Shown: piece by piece, positions 45,197 to 53,843 of the stretch
Numbering within the stretch: position 1 is the stretch's first letter
How the letters are laid out: each line of letters opens with the position of its first letter
NCBI GenBank assembly: GCA_027063305.1
Contig: JAMORY010000033.1
Location: 19,367 to 83,366, forward strand
Length of the DNA: 64,000 bases
Direction: 5' to 3'
From: Sulfurovum sp.
Lineage (GTDB): Bacteria > Campylobacterota > Campylobacteria > Campylobacterales > Sulfurovaceae
Translations under genes and position numbers: made by a program
Notes under the pieces: generated by a model
What the model was told of the DNA's origin: nothing
Database searches by the model: none
What the model saw: only the letters and a program-made list of their open reading frames with translations

Positions 45197-45224
45197 CAAC
45201 GCTCAACGCTCAACGCTCAACGCT
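45197..45224 (+). repeat. Heptanucleotide tandem repeat (CAACGCT x 4)
   Basis: Four exact 7 bp copies between the terminator and hisIE. The unit differs from GTGAGGA but has the same length. Confidence 0.85.
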
Positions 45225-45245
45225 GATAATTTCGGAGAAATTATC

Positions 45246-45911
45246 ATGACCATAGACTGGAATAAAAACCCCCTCATCCCTGCCATTGCACAGGACTATC
45301 AGACCAATGATGTACTAATGCTTGCCTATATGAACGAAGAGGCATACAACCTTACCCTCTCTACCGGCTACGCTCACTACTTCAGCCGCTCCAAACAACG
45401 TATCTGGAAAAAAGGCGAGAGCTCGGGACATACCCAAGAGGTAAAGGATGTGCTGCTTGACTGTGATGCTGATACGGTGGTATTGAAAATAAAACAAAAC
45501 GGCGTGGCGTGTCATACGGGACGTAAAAGCTGTTTCTTTACCTCGGTCATACAAGATAAGGTCATTTTAAACAAAGAGGTCGATACCGATGCCATTTACG
45601 GTGTGGTCGATACACTCTACCATACGATCCTTGAACGCAAAAATGCCCCTGCCGAACAAAAGTCATGGACAAAAAAACTTTTAGACGATAAAGAGCTCAT
45701 GCTCTCCAAGATCCGTGAAGAGGCGGATGAAGTCTGTGTCGCCATTGATGAAGAGAGTGATGAACAGGTCATCTATGAATCGGCCGACCTTCTCTACCAT
45801 ACCCTTGTAGGGCTAGGCTACAGAGAGATCTCCCCGGATAGAGTCAAACAAGAGTTGGCAAGACGATTTGGTATAAGTGGTATCGAAGAGAAAGAGAGTA
45901 GAAAAAAATAG
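45246..45911 (+). CDS. hisI: Bifunctional phosphoribosyl-AMP cyclohydrolase / phosphoribosyl-ATP pyrophosphatase HisIE
   Basis: 221 aa. The N-terminal cyclohydrolase (residues 1-115) has the metal motif DCDADTVVLK and CHTGRKSCFFTSV. The C-terminal pyrophosphatase (about 120-215) has SKIREEADEVCVAIDEES and ESADLLYHTLVGLGY. These catalyse steps 2 and 3 of histidine synthesis. The start ATG at 45246 has CGGAGAAATT. No other his gene is adjacent. Confidence 0.95.
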   Translation: MTIDWNKNPLIPAIAQDYQTNDVLMLAYMNEEAYNLTLSTGYAHYFSRSKQRIWKKGESSGHTQEVKDVLLDCDADTVVLKIKQNGVACHTGRKSCFFTSVIQDKVILNKEVDTDAIYGVVDTLYHTILERKNAPAEQKSWTKKLLDDKELMLSKIREEADEVCVAIDEESDEQVIYESADLLYHTLVGLGYREISPDRVKQELARRFGISGIEEKESRKK

Positions 45912-45969
45912 ATAGATGTAGGTCGGGTTCTTCCGAACCCGACAACTTCCGAGAAAGAGATAGAATGCG

Positions 45970-47334
45970 CTAAACCGCACACCCTGGACTCTCAGCATTC
46001 CCTCCGGCAAAATAGTTTCCGTCAAAACTGACTAAAGAGTAATTCCTGTCTTCTCCCAGTGATGCTTTAAGCCCCTCTATAGAAAGGAAACCGAGTGAAT
46101 CCGCACCCATACTTTCAGCGATCTGTTCAGGTGTCATTTTGGTCGATATCAACTCCTCTTTCGTCGGTGTATCGATCCCGTAACGACATGGGAATTTGAT
46201 CTCAGGTGCAGCAATACGCATATGCACCTCTGCCGCACCCGCTTCTTTGAGCATACGTACGATCTGCTTGGAAGTCGTACCACGTACCAAAGAGTCATCA
46301 ATGATCGCAACACGCTTCCCTTCGATCAAGTGCTTGATAGGAGAGAGCTTGAGTTTTACCTTCAGGTCACGGATCTCCTGTGTCGGCTCAATAAAAGTAC
46401 GTCCCACATAGTGGTTACGTACAATTCCCATCTCAAACGGTACACCAAGTCCGTCTGCATAACCGCGTGCGGCAGCAACACCACTATCGGGTACAGGCAG
46501 AACAAGATCGATATCAGCCGGAGTCTCCTCCGCCAATCTGCGCCCCATCTTCAATCGCATCTCATAGACATTCTTCCCATCGATGATGGAATCGGGTCTT
46601 GCAAAGTAGATATACTCGAAAGCACATGGATGATAGTCCGGCTCGAAGACCTGCTCGGAGAGTGGTTCTTTCCCCTCTTCAAAGATCAACATCTCACCAG
46701 GATTGACATCACGGATAAACTCTGCACCGACAAGGTCGAACGCACACGTTTCACTTGCAACGATCCAACCGCCATCTTTGAGTTTGCCAAGACTTAACGG
46801 ACGGATTCCGAAACGGTCACGGATAACGAACATCTTCTTGCGACTCTGTATCGCCAGACAGTATGCCCCTTCGATCTTACTCAACATATCTTTGATACGG
46901 TCGACCAAAGAATCTTTTTGTGACTTTGCGATCAAGTGTACGATATTTTCCGTATCCATTCCTGTTTGGAAGATCGCACCACGGTCGATCAGCTCGTTAC
47001 GTACTTCATTTTTATTAACCAGATTTCCGTTATGCACCACAGATATCTCACCCAGTTTGTAACGGGCAAATACCGGCTGTGCATCGAGTACGGAGTCATC
47101 TCCTGCGGTAGAGTAACGGTTGTGTCCAATGGCGCAGGTTCCACTTAGGATCTTGAACTTCTCCTCATCGAAAACCTCCGTTACAAGACCACGATCCTTA
47201 ACAAGATGGATCTTCTCATTGTCTGCGGTGGAGATACCTGTAGACTCCTGCCCTCTGTGTTGCATGGCAAAGAGTGAGTAGTAGGCAACCTTCGAAGCAT
47301 TTTGGGCACCATATACACCGACGATCGCACACAT
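45970..47334 (-). CDS. purF: Amidophosphoribosyltransferase PurF
   Basis: 454 aa, first committed step of purine synthesis. It starts MCAIVGVYG with the catalytic Cys next to Met1, as in PurF without a long propeptide. MQHRGQESTGIST and HNRYSTAG lie in the glutaminase domain, and VAIIDDSLVRGTTSKQIV is the PRPP loop of the transferase domain. A GGAGGTGGT ribosome binding site is embedded in a short hairpin (47339-47355). It is the last gene of a minus-strand group after trxA, trxB and dapB but has its own gap. Confidence 0.96.
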   Translation of the reverse strand: MCAIVGVYGAQNASKVAYYSLFAMQHRGQESTGISTADNEKIHLVKDRGLVTEVFDEEKFKILSGTCAIGHNRYSTAGDDSVLDAQPVFARYKLGEISVVHNGNLVNKNEVRNELIDRGAIFQTGMDTENIVHLIAKSQKDSLVDRIKDMLSKIEGAYCLAIQSRKKMFVIRDRFGIRPLSLGKLKDGGWIVASETCAFDLVGAEFIRDVNPGEMLIFEEGKEPLSEQVFEPDYHPCAFEYIYFARPDSIIDGKNVYEMRLKMGRRLAEETPADIDLVLPVPDSGVAAARGYADGLGVPFEMGIVRNHYVGRTFIEPTQEIRDLKVKLKLSPIKHLIEGKRVAIIDDSLVRGTTSKQIVRMLKEAGAAEVHMRIAAPEIKFPCRYGIDTPTKEELISTKMTPEQIAESMGADSLGFLSIEGLKASLGEDRNYSLVSFDGNYFAGGNAESPGCAV

Positions 47335-47338
47335 TATA

Positions 47339-47355
47339 CCACCTCCTTGAGGTGG
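47339..47355 (-). promoter_or_regulatory. Hairpin that sequesters the purF ribosome binding site
   Basis: On the minus strand a 7 bp stem CCACCTC/GAGGTGG with loop AAG encloses AAGGAGGTGG, 4 bp before the purF ATG. Paired, it would block initiation. GAGGATTG direct repeats lie just upstream (47361-47382). Confidence 0.5.
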
Positions 47356-47395
47356 AATCGAGGATTGAAAATTGAGGATTGGAAATGATTCATTA

Positions 47396-48163
47396 TTATA
47401 TTCCTAGACAATCATTGATAGTATAGAAGCCTGCCGGCTGATCGACAAGCCATTTCGCTGCACGGATCGCCCCTTTGGAAAAGGTCTCACGGCTGGTAGC
47501 GGTATGATTAAGCTCCAAGAATTCACCATCGTTATAGAAACCGACCGTATGGCGACCGACAATGTCGCCACCACGAAGCGCCATCACTGCGATCTCATCT
47601 TTACTCCTCGCTCCTACCTGTCCGTCACGACCGCTTACACGTACTTCGTTCAAGTCAAGTCCACGTCCTTTGGCAGCGAACTCGGCAAGTGTCAATGCCG
47701 TACCGCTTGGTGCATCGACTTTATGTCTATGGTGCTGTTCTACGATCTCAATATCGAAGTCTTTCAGTGTTGCGGAGACCTGTTCTACCAGTTGCTTGAG
47801 CAGTGCGATCCCTGCCGACATATTCGAAGAGTAGAGTACCGGCATCTCTTTTGCTGCTTCTGTTAGAAGGTTTTGCTGATGCTCGGTAAACCCTGTGGTC
47901 GCAACAACCAAGGGCGTAGGATTTTTCAGTGCCGCTTCACAAAGCGCCTCTGTCGCTACAGGTGCGGAGAAATCGATGATCACATCACACGCTTCAAGCA
48001 GTGCATCCATACTGTTGGTGATCAGCACATCATCCGGCACATCTGTTTTAAGCTCATCAAATACATGCAGTCCTGCCAGAGTCAATGCATCATCTTCCAA
48101 AATATTCTTAATGAGGTGTTCCCCCATTCTTCCCGTACTTCCTACAATACCTACTTTTGCCAT
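47396..48163 (-). CDS. dapB: 4-hydroxy-tetrahydrodipicolinate reductase DapB
   Basis: 255 aa in the lysine/diaminopimelate pathway. It has the N-terminal Rossmann motif VGIVGSTGRMGEHLIK, the FSAPVATEA region, the catalytic EQHHRHKVDAPSGTAL segment (near residue 145), and the C-terminal ALRGGDIVGRHTVGFY. It starts 1 bp before the trxB stop, so the two overlap or are coupled. Confidence 0.95.
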   Translation of the reverse strand: MAKVGIVGSTGRMGEHLIKNILEDDALTLAGLHVFDELKTDVPDDVLITNSMDALLEACDVIIDFSAPVATEALCEAALKNPTPLVVATTGFTEHQQNLLTEAAKEMPVLYSSNMSAGIALLKQLVEQVSATLKDFDIEIVEQHHRHKVDAPSGTALTLAEFAAKGRGLDLNEVRVSGRDGQVGARSKDEIAVMALRGGDIVGRHTVGFYNDGEFLELNHTATSRETFSKGAIRAAKWLVDQPAGFYTINDCLGI

Positions 48164-48164
48164 C

Positions 48165-49106
48165 TTACGCTTGCTCCTGAATATATGAAATTACCTGTAG
48201 TGCTGCTGTTGCACCGTCACCTGCTGCACAAACCACCTGTTTAGGTGCTTCAATACGCATATCTCCTGCGGCATACAGCCCTTCGACCGATGTACGCATA
48301 CGCAGATCGACCACCACCTGTCCCCAGTCGTTCATCTTGCAGATAAAACTGCCGTCTTCTTGTTTGAGAACCCTGTTATTTACATCATGCCCGACAAATA
48401 CAAAGATACCCGGAGTTTCAAGTATCTGTGTCTCTTCACTCTTAAGGTTCTTGACACGTACGGCATTTACACCCATCGCATCACCCAGAACCTCATCGAC
48501 CACAGAGTCCAATACAAGGTGAATATTCTCTTTCTGCTTGACACGCTCCACTGTCGAAGGTGCCGCTCTAAAAGTATCACGTCTATGTACCACATAAACG
48601 TCCGAAGCGATATTGGAGAGGTAAAGTGCCTCTTCAAGTGCCGTGTCACCACCGCCTAATACGGTTACAGGCTTACCTTTGTAGAAGAAACCGTCACAAG
48701 TCGCACAGGTACTCACCCCACGACCAAAAAACTCCTCTTCACCTTTGAAACCCGCACGTTTTGGCGTACTTCCCGTACAGACGATAGCAGTTTTTGCCTC
48801 TACAGTATCACCACCTTCAAGCGTAATGGTAAAGTGCTCTCCGGTCTTACTCACGCGCTCGACCTTCTTCATCTCATGTTTAAGACCAAAGTGGAAACAC
48901 TGCTCCTGCCATGTGTTCATAAAATCCATTCCGGTCTTTTCATGGTCGAAAAAGCCGGGATAGTTCTCGATCTCACTACTTTGTGTGATCTGCCCACCGG
49001 GCATTCCCACTTCAAAGAGTACGACATTTTTCAATCCGCCGCGTGTAGCATAGAGCCCTGCGGTCAATCCCGCAGGTCCACCACCGATAATTGCACAATC
49101 TAACAT
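48165..49106 (-). CDS. trxB: Thioredoxin reductase TrxB
   Basis: 313 aa flavoprotein reducing thioredoxin with NADPH. FAD motif [19 protein letters not shown], redox pair CATCDGFF (near residue 135), NADPH motif [13 protein letters not shown] and the C-terminal [22 protein letters not shown]. The start MLDCAIIGG (49104-49106) has AAGGATAT before it; an upstream in-frame codon adds 9 residues. It lies between trxA and dapB on the same strand. Confidence 0.95.
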   Translation of the reverse strand: MLDCAIIGGGPAGLTAGLYATRGGLKNVVLFEVGMPGGQITQSSEIENYPGFFDHEKTGMDFMNTWQEQCFHFGLKHEMKKVERVSKTGEHFTITLEGGDTVEAKTAIVCTGSTPKRAGFKGEEEFFGRGVSTCATCDGFFYKGKPVTVLGGGDTALEEALYLSNIASDVYVVHRRDTFRAAPSTVERVKQKENIHLVLDSVVDEVLGDAMGVNAVRVKNLKSEETQILETPGIFVFVGHDVNNRVLKQEDGSFICKMNDWGQVVVDLRMRTSVEGLYAAGDMRIEAPKQVVCAAGDGATAALQVISYIQEQA

Positions 49107-49199
49107 CGTTATATCCTTAAAATTGTTAAACAAAGACTTAGGCTAATTATACACTTTAAATACTTGGTTAATAATTTTAAGAGGGGTATTCAGGAAAGG

Positions 49200-49226
49200 T
49201 TTACAAGGAGAAAGTCTCCTTGTAAA
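49200..49226 (-). terminator. Hairpin terminator after trxA
   Basis: A perfect 12 bp stem (TTTACAAGGAGA 49200-49211 with 49215-49226) and 3-base loop, 9 bp past the trxA stop. Confidence 0.7.
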
Positions 49227-49234
49227 AAATAAAC

Positions 49235-49552
49235 TTATACAAGCGCGTTAAGTTTTTCTGCAAATGCGTCTTTGGATGCAGCACCGACCATTTGGTCAAC
49301 CACTTCTCCGTCTTTAAAGAAAAGGATCGCTGGGATCGATCTAATTCCATATTTAACAGCAAGCTCTTGTTGCTCATCTGTGTTCACTTTTGCGATCGTT
49401 GCTTTTCCGTCGAAGTCTTCCGCAAGCTCTTCGATAACCGGTGCGATCATTCTACAAGGTCCACACCATGGAGCCCAGAAGTCTACCATTGTTACACCTT
49501 CTGCTACTGTTGCATCAAAGTTCTCACTTGTTAATTCTACATATTTTGCCAT
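49235..49552 (-). CDS. trxA: Thioredoxin TrxA
   Basis: 105 aa cytoplasmic thioredoxin with the active site WAPWCGPCRM near residue 30 and conserved IPAILFFKDGEVV. The start MAKYVELTSENF (49550-49552) has AAAGGAT 7-8 bp upstream. It precedes trxB with a terminator between them, so trxB may have its own promoter. Confidence 0.96.
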   Translation of the reverse strand: MAKYVELTSENFDATVAEGVTMVDFWAPWCGPCRMIAPVIEELAEDFDGKATIAKVNTDEQQELAVKYGIRSIPAILFFKDGEVVDQMVGAASKDAFAEKLNALV

Positions 49553-49667
49553 GTTCATATCCTTTAGATTTAGTTTTATCTGAAGATTATAGCTAAATTT
49601 CATTAATGCGCAAAAGAGGCACACTGCCTGTTACACCATAGTAGGGTAAATTGCCACTAATCGCAAC

Positions 49668-50462
49668 CTATGTAATAGGCAGAGGAACCTCTTCATACGC
49701 TGCAGAGCGTGTCCCCGATATTGCCCGGTTCGACACACCTTTGACCGTATAGACAAAAGAGATCTTCGGTTGGTCGGTCAGATTCTTATTGGCACGGTGC
49801 AACAGTTTACAATGAAACAGTACGACATCCCCTTTTTTAAGAGGGTGTGAGGTCTTTGTCTCAATAAGTGCATGATTTTGCGGCGTATCTTCTCGAAAAT
49901 ACTCTTTCTCATCAAACTGATCAGAAGAAAATGCCATCTTATGGCTTCCTGGAATAAACTCCAGAACCCCATTGTCACTATACTCTTCATCCAGTGCCAA
50001 CCAGACGGAGACAAGATTGTCGTTCTCAAAATTCCAATAGCGAAAATCCTGATGCCAACGTGTTTCAGTGGAGGTGTGAGGCATCTTTGTCATAATAGAG
50101 TTATGGTGTGCGATCGTAATGGTCGGTGCCTCACCTAGAACCTGTTTTAGTATGGGACGTATCGCTTCATTCTCCATCCATTGACGAAAAACAATATCAC
50201 GATGATAAACTTGACGCAACCTGCGCACGGTCACTTGCCCCTCTACCAAATGGGACTTCCCGTCCGAAATGAGCTTCCGTTCCTCTTTGGTCTTACCGAC
50301 ATACTCCATCTCTGTCTCTATCGGGGGAACCTTATGTTTCAAATGTGCTTGTGCAATATCTTTTATCGTATCACAGAGCGCTTTATCGGCAAACCCTTCA
50401 AGCCGTAAGAAACCATCTGCATTAAACTGTTCCAGCTGTGCCTGTGTCAACATCATAAGCAT
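49668..50462 (-). CDS. Phytanoyl-CoA dioxygenase (PhyH)-family protein
   Basis: 264 aa. Members are Fe(II)/2-oxoglutarate oxygenases with an H-x-D...H triad: here WHQDFRYW (His and Asp near residues 138-140) and a distal His in FHCKLLHRANKN (near 218). An Arg for 2-oxoglutarate is plausible in the ISGTRSAAYEE end. The substrate is unknown. It stands alone between trxA and the rhodanese gene. O2-dependent enzymes of this family are unusual in anaerobic respirers, so it may work in microaerobic conditions. Confidence 0.82.
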   Translation of the reverse strand: MLMMLTQAQLEQFNADGFLRLEGFADKALCDTIKDIAQAHLKHKVPPIETEMEYVGKTKEERKLISDGKSHLVEGQVTVRRLRQVYHRDIVFRQWMENEAIRPILKQVLGEAPTITIAHHNSIMTKMPHTSTETRWHQDFRYWNFENDNLVSVWLALDEEYSDNGVLEFIPGSHKMAFSSDQFDEKEYFREDTPQNHALIETKTSHPLKKGDVVLFHCKLLHRANKNLTDQPKISFVYTVKGVSNRAISGTRSAAYEEVPLPIT

Positions 50463-50515
50463 GCCTTTGCAAGGAGATTAAAAGGCATTATAGCACAAGA
50501 TGAACCAAATCCCTA

Positions 50516-51040
50516 CTACTTCTTTTTATTGTAGCATGCTTCAGAATAAAAGAGCCCGAATTTCTTATTGCGCCCCTCTTTATAGCGTTGAGTTGAATAC
50601 TTCGTTGCAATAGGGTTACACTCATCGATCCACTCATCCAACGCATATACCTTCACCTTCTTAAATCCCATTTTACGGAAGATATCCGCTTCTAAAGATG
50701 CTCTATGCCCCGTATTGCAAACAACGATCAAGTTATCATAGATAAGCTTGTCATCATCATCGAGCACAAAGTTGGCGATCGCCATTTCCGGTGTCTGCCT
50801 ACCCACACGTACACTCCCTTTAATATGTGCACCTGCCCACTCTTCGGCCGTACGGACATCGACGACTAATGCTTTTTTTGTCTTTATCGCCTCTTTAACC
50901 TCATCCGTACTTGCACGCATACCGTTTTTAATATTCTCTTGAAGCAATCTATCTGCCATCTCATGGTACGAAATAAACTCTCCTGCTTGTAGCACATTGA
51001 CGATAAATAGCAGCCCAACTATAATGTAACGTAATTTCAT
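50516..51040 (-). CDS. Exported rhodanese-domain protein
   Basis: 174 aa with a signal peptide (MKLRYIIVGLLFIVNVLQA) and a rhodanese domain: VVDVRTAEEWAGAHIKGSV (near residue 65) and the active-site loop VCNTGHRASLEADIF with Cys (near 115). It probably handles sulfane sulfur in the periplasm. The Cys-containing tail FGLFYSEACYNKKK may be membrane- or metal-associated. It is divergent from the LysR gene. Confidence 0.88.
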   Translation of the reverse strand: MKLRYIIVGLLFIVNVLQAGEFISYHEMADRLLQENIKNGMRASTDEVKEAIKTKKALVVDVRTAEEWAGAHIKGSVRVGRQTPEMAIANFVLDDDDKLIYDNLIVVCNTGHRASLEADIFRKMGFKKVKVYALDEWIDECNPIATKYSTQRYKEGRNKKFGLFYSEACYNKKK

Positions 51041-51142
51041 ATTTAATCCTTGATTATTTTTGGCGGATTATAGAGCAATCAATATTATTTGTAAAATATA
51101 TAAAACTTGATATAATCATTGAAAAATACAATAAGAGAAATT

Positions 51143-52036
51143 ATGACATTGAAAGAACTGGATCTATTCTATGCACTTACAGAGAATCCTCACGTCTCAC
51201 AACTGGCTAAAGAACGCAATATCAGCCAATCAGCAGTCTCCCTGGCGATCCGATCTTTGGAGAAAAAACTCTCCGAACCGCTCTTCGATCGCATTGGAAA
51301 AAAACTGATACTCAATGAGAGAGGACGATTTTTCAAAGAGCGAACCTATGAACACTTTCTGGTACTGAAGGAGGCACAACACTGCTTTACCGATCATAAA
51401 CTTGCAGGAAGACTTTACATCGCTTCAAGCAAGAGTATCGGTGAGTTTATTATGCCTCAGATCCTCTATGACTTTCACTCAGAACATACGGATGTCACCC
51501 TCAGCCACAACATACGAAACTCCGCAGACATCCTTAAAGCTCTAATGGAAGGTACGATTGATATCGGCTTCGTCGAAACAGTCTGTAAAGAAGCGGATCT
51601 CATCAAACACACACTCGGAACCGATCAGCTTATCGTTGTCTCAAGTGATCCAGATCTTGCAAACAAGACTTACTATATTGACCAGCTTTTTACCAGAAAG
51701 TGGCTTCTAAGAGAAGAGGGGTCAGGAACACGAGAGGTTTTCTTGAACCGTTTAGGCACTTTGGCAAAATCACTGCCTGTTTTTATGCATTTTCATGAGT
51801 TTGAAGAAGTAAAGACATTGCTACGCAACAATAAAGAGGCCATCACCTGCATTTCACGGTATGCTGTACAGAAGGCATTGAAGAACAAAGAGCTTTATGA
51901 GGTCACACTACACAACATGACATTTGAACGAAACTTCTACATGGTCTACCACAAAAACAAATACCAAAGCAAACTCTTTGACACTTTTACAGATTTTGCT
52001 AAAAAGGCCTTTGCTAAAGCGTCACATTCTCAATAA
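51143..52036 (+). CDS. LysR-family transcriptional regulator
   Basis: 297 aa. N-terminal winged helix (MTLKELDLFYALTENPHVS, recognition helix AKERNISQSAVSLAIRSLEKK), then a periplasmic-binding-like effector domain (from about residue 90). The start at 51143 is supported by AAGAGAAATT upstream; eight more codons are open. It is divergent from the rhodanese gene, a possible target. It overlaps the convergent yraN gene by 23 bp. The ligand is unknown; the effector domain resembles CysB/CbbR-type regulators. Confidence 0.9.
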   Translation: MTLKELDLFYALTENPHVSQLAKERNISQSAVSLAIRSLEKKLSEPLFDRIGKKLILNERGRFFKERTYEHFLVLKEAQHCFTDHKLAGRLYIASSKSIGEFIMPQILYDFHSEHTDVTLSHNIRNSADILKALMEGTIDIGFVETVCKEADLIKHTLGTDQLIVVSSDPDLANKTYYIDQLFTRKWLLREEGSGTREVFLNRLGTLAKSLPVFMHFHEFEEVKTLLRNNKEAITCISRYAVQKALKNKELYEVTLHNMTFERNFYMVYHKNKYQSKLFDTFTDFAKKAFAKASHSQ

Positions 52037-52355
52037 ACTCCACCTCTTCCCCACGAATGATCAATGCATCAATAGAGAACGCCAGCGCTATCTGTTTACT
52101 TTTCATATAGTAATGGGCGGAGTTTACCACTTTCTTCAACTTAGCAGATGTTACATTATAGACCGGATCAAAATCCGCTTTCCCTGACTTCACTTCTATA
52201 AAATGCAGGACATCATCCTTTTGAGCAACAATATCGATTTCCCCTAGCTTTCGGGCAAAGTAGTTCCTCTCTACAATGACAAACCCCTCCTGCTCCAAAA
52301 AAGCCGTTGCCAGATCTTCACTTGCATTACCAAAGAGTTTGGGAAGTTCACGCAT
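52014..52355 (-). CDS. UPF0102 (YraN) family nuclease-fold protein
   Basis: 113 aa with the Holliday-junction-resolvase-like pattern: GNASEDLATAFLEQEGFVIVERN, GEIDIVAQKDDVLHFIEVKSG (the catalytic D, E-x-K), and AHYYMKSKQ. YraN-type proteins belong to the PD-(D/E)XK superfamily and their cell role is unclear. It overlaps the ORF6N gene by 8 bp on the same strand. YraN is a core gene, so the accessory insert probably begins just upstream of it. Confidence 0.9.
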   Translation of the reverse strand: MRELPKLFGNASEDLATAFLEQEGFVIVERNYFARKLGEIDIVAQKDDVLHFIEVKSGKADFDPVYNVTSAKLKKVVNSAHYYMKSKQIALAFSIDALIIRGEEVEFIENVTL

Positions 52356-52872
52356 CTTCTTCTCCCCGCAAAAACCCCATCACTTTTGCATCAGTCTCTT
52401 TAGTTTCGGCTATGAGTTCATCAAGAATTTTGTAGATAGTGTGAAACTCCTTGCTGTTCTTTCGCTCCAGTTCAATAAGTTGCTTCGCCAACGCATTGTA
52501 GTGCAACGAAAATTCTCTGAGCTTCGTAAAGGTACGCATAATCTCGATGCTTACCTGTACCGCCACTTTACTTTTGAGTACGGCAGAGAGCATATAGACA
52601 CCGTTTTCGGTAAAGGCATAGGGAAGATATTTTCTGTGTTTACCGCGCCCTGTTTTTTCTAAGGTCACAAATTGTGACCTTAAAGAATCATACTCACCTT
52701 CTGTAAGTTGAAACCTAAAATCATCAGGAAATCGTTCAATATTACGCTTCACTGCCTGGTTAAAAACCTTCGTCTCTACCTGATACAGCGCAGCCAAATC
52801 TTCATCCAGCATAATCTGCTTACCCCGCAATGTATATATTTTATGGTGTATCGGTTCTGTCAGTTCAAACAT
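52348..52872 (-). CDS. ORF6N-domain (phage-type DNA-binding) protein
   Basis: 174 aa. N-terminal ORF6N domain (residues about 5-90) with LRGKQIMLDEDLAALYQVETKVF and RFPDDFRFQLTEGEYDSLRSQF and the HRKYLPYAFTENGVYMLS block. The C-terminal half is a coiled coil. ORF6N proteins occur in phages and mobile elements and bind DNA. The start MFELTEPI (52870-52872) has AGAGGAGGA. A 14-codon open frame (52872-52916) ends in TGATG at its start. It marks the left edge of the accessory region. Confidence 0.85.
   Translation of the reverse strand: MFELTEPIHHKIYTLRGKQIMLDEDLAALYQVETKVFNQAVKRNIERFPDDFRFQLTEGEYDSLRSQFVTLEKTGRGKHRKYLPYAFTENGVYMLSAVLKSKVAVQVSIEIMRTFTKLREFSLHYNALAKQLIELERKNSKEFHTIYKILDELIAETKETDAKVMGFLRGEEDA
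52661..52681. repeat. Perfect 21 bp palindrome inside the ORF6N gene
   Basis: AAGGTCACAA-A-TTGTGACCTT, lying in the codons of LRSQFVTL. The inner core recurs upstream of the gene (52892-52902 within 52887-52907). Confidence 0.75.
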
Positions 52873-52886
52873 CAATCCTCCTCTGT

Positions 52887-52907
52887 AATGCCACAAATTG
52901 TGACCTC
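52887..52907. promoter_or_regulatory. Operator-like copy of the CACAAATTGTGACC motif upstream of the ORF6N gene
   Basis: CCACAAATTGTGACCTC shares 14 or more consecutive bases with the in-gene palindrome and lies 15-35 bp before the ORF6N ATG, a natural place for autoregulation by an ORF6N DNA-binding protein. Confidence 0.55.
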
Positions 52908-52975
52908 AAGTTTCATAAGAGAAGTATGGCAAAAAAAGAAAAAAAGGAGAAAAAATATGTCAGATTGTCATATTC

Positions 52976-53680
52976 TCAATCCTTTTTTACTGACTTTTCC
53001 ATAATAAATATCTCAAGGGTTATACCAAACTTTTTGTAAGTTTCTATCCACTCACGCCAGCTCACCCACGTTCTACCTTTTATAAAAATACGAATATCCT
53101 CCAATACTTCAAATACCATACAACTTTGTAAATCTTCTTTCTCTCTGTATCCGACTTCTTGCATCAACCTTCTGCTGACCTGTACGAACCGATAGGTTTC
53201 GATCTGCTTTTCATACTCTTTTTGGATCTCTTGAAAAAGTACGGTCTGCATGGGAATTGCCAATGCAATCTTTTTATCCAGCAGCTTTCGATAATTATAC
53301 CTATTTGTTACCCTGTAGACACTCATATCACATAAACCAGAATATCTTCTGTTCTTATCAGAAAAATCAATCTGCAACTCTTCCCATCTTCTTGGAATGA
53401 TCACCTCTTTTTGCGGAGTAACGATCACCTCTTTCAAATCATGATAGAGAGGATGTTCAAAAAAATCTTTTGGTACCTTGGTACTATATGCTCTTGGTTG
53501 GTTATTTTTATGGCGTTGTTGTTCTTTGGTCTTCTCTTTTTGTTCCAAAGCTTCCAAAAACGCTTCTATCTTCCCTTTAAAAAGTGCCAACGCCTCTTTT
53601 TCCTGAACCAACTCATCCACATACTCCCCAAAGACCTCATCTCTAACCTCATTGTTGATGTCAATGCCGTCACGGTACAT
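52976..53680 (-). CDS. Cassette protein of unknown function (last gene of the accessory cassette)
   Basis: 234 aa, soluble and highly charged. The N-terminal 65 residues form a coiled coil (ELVQEKEALALFKGKIEAFL). A central segment, KDFFEHPLYHDLKEVIVTP then VIIPRRWEELQIDF, is followed by an Arg/Tyr-rich region (YRVTNRYNYRKLLDKK) that could bind nucleic acid. It overlaps the FtsK-gamma-like gene by 11 bp. It is AT-rich compared with the neighbours. No family recognised. Confidence 0.6.
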   Translation of the reverse strand: MYRDGIDINNEVRDEVFGEYVDELVQEKEALALFKGKIEAFLEALEQKEKTKEQQRHKNNQPRAYSTKVPKDFFEHPLYHDLKEVIVTPQKEVIIPRRWEELQIDFSDKNRRYSGLCDMSVYRVTNRYNYRKLLDKKIALAIPMQTVLFQEIQKEYEKQIETYRFVQVSRRLMQEVGYREKEDLQSCMVFEVLEDIRIFIKGRTWVSWREWIETYKKFGITLEIFIMEKSVKKD

Positions 53681-53843
53681 ACAGAATACCTTTTTTCTTT
53701 CTCCTGCGAATACTGCACATCAACGCTGCTGCACGGTTATATCCTATACCAAGCTTTCTTTGAAGGTAAGCAATAGAGTAGTTTCTTTGCACAAGCACCA
53801 CCTTTTTTGCCTCTCTTAAAAGCTTTTTCTCATCTCGTTTCAT
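53670..53843 (-). CDS. Free-standing FtsK-gamma-like winged-helix protein
   Basis: 57 aa. After a basic start (MKRDEKKLLREAKKVVLVQ) it carries YLQRKLGIGYNRAAALM, which closely follows the FtsK gamma domain pattern (LQRRL-IGYNRAARLM) that recognises KOPS DNA sequences on the chromosome. The FtsK motor is absent. The Arg/Lys tail (IRRRKKKG) can bind DNA. The ATG at 53841-53843 lies inside the nuclease gene (14 bp overlap), and its stop overlaps the next gene. It probably directs the cassette proteins to DNA. Confidence 0.65.
   Translation of the reverse strand: MKRDEKKLLREAKKVVLVQRNYSIAYLQRKLGIGYNRAAALMCSIRRRKKKGILYVP

Noticed and set aside
45128..45224. The heptad repeats as a CRISPR array
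   Set aside because: The units are 7 bp and contiguous, with no spacers.
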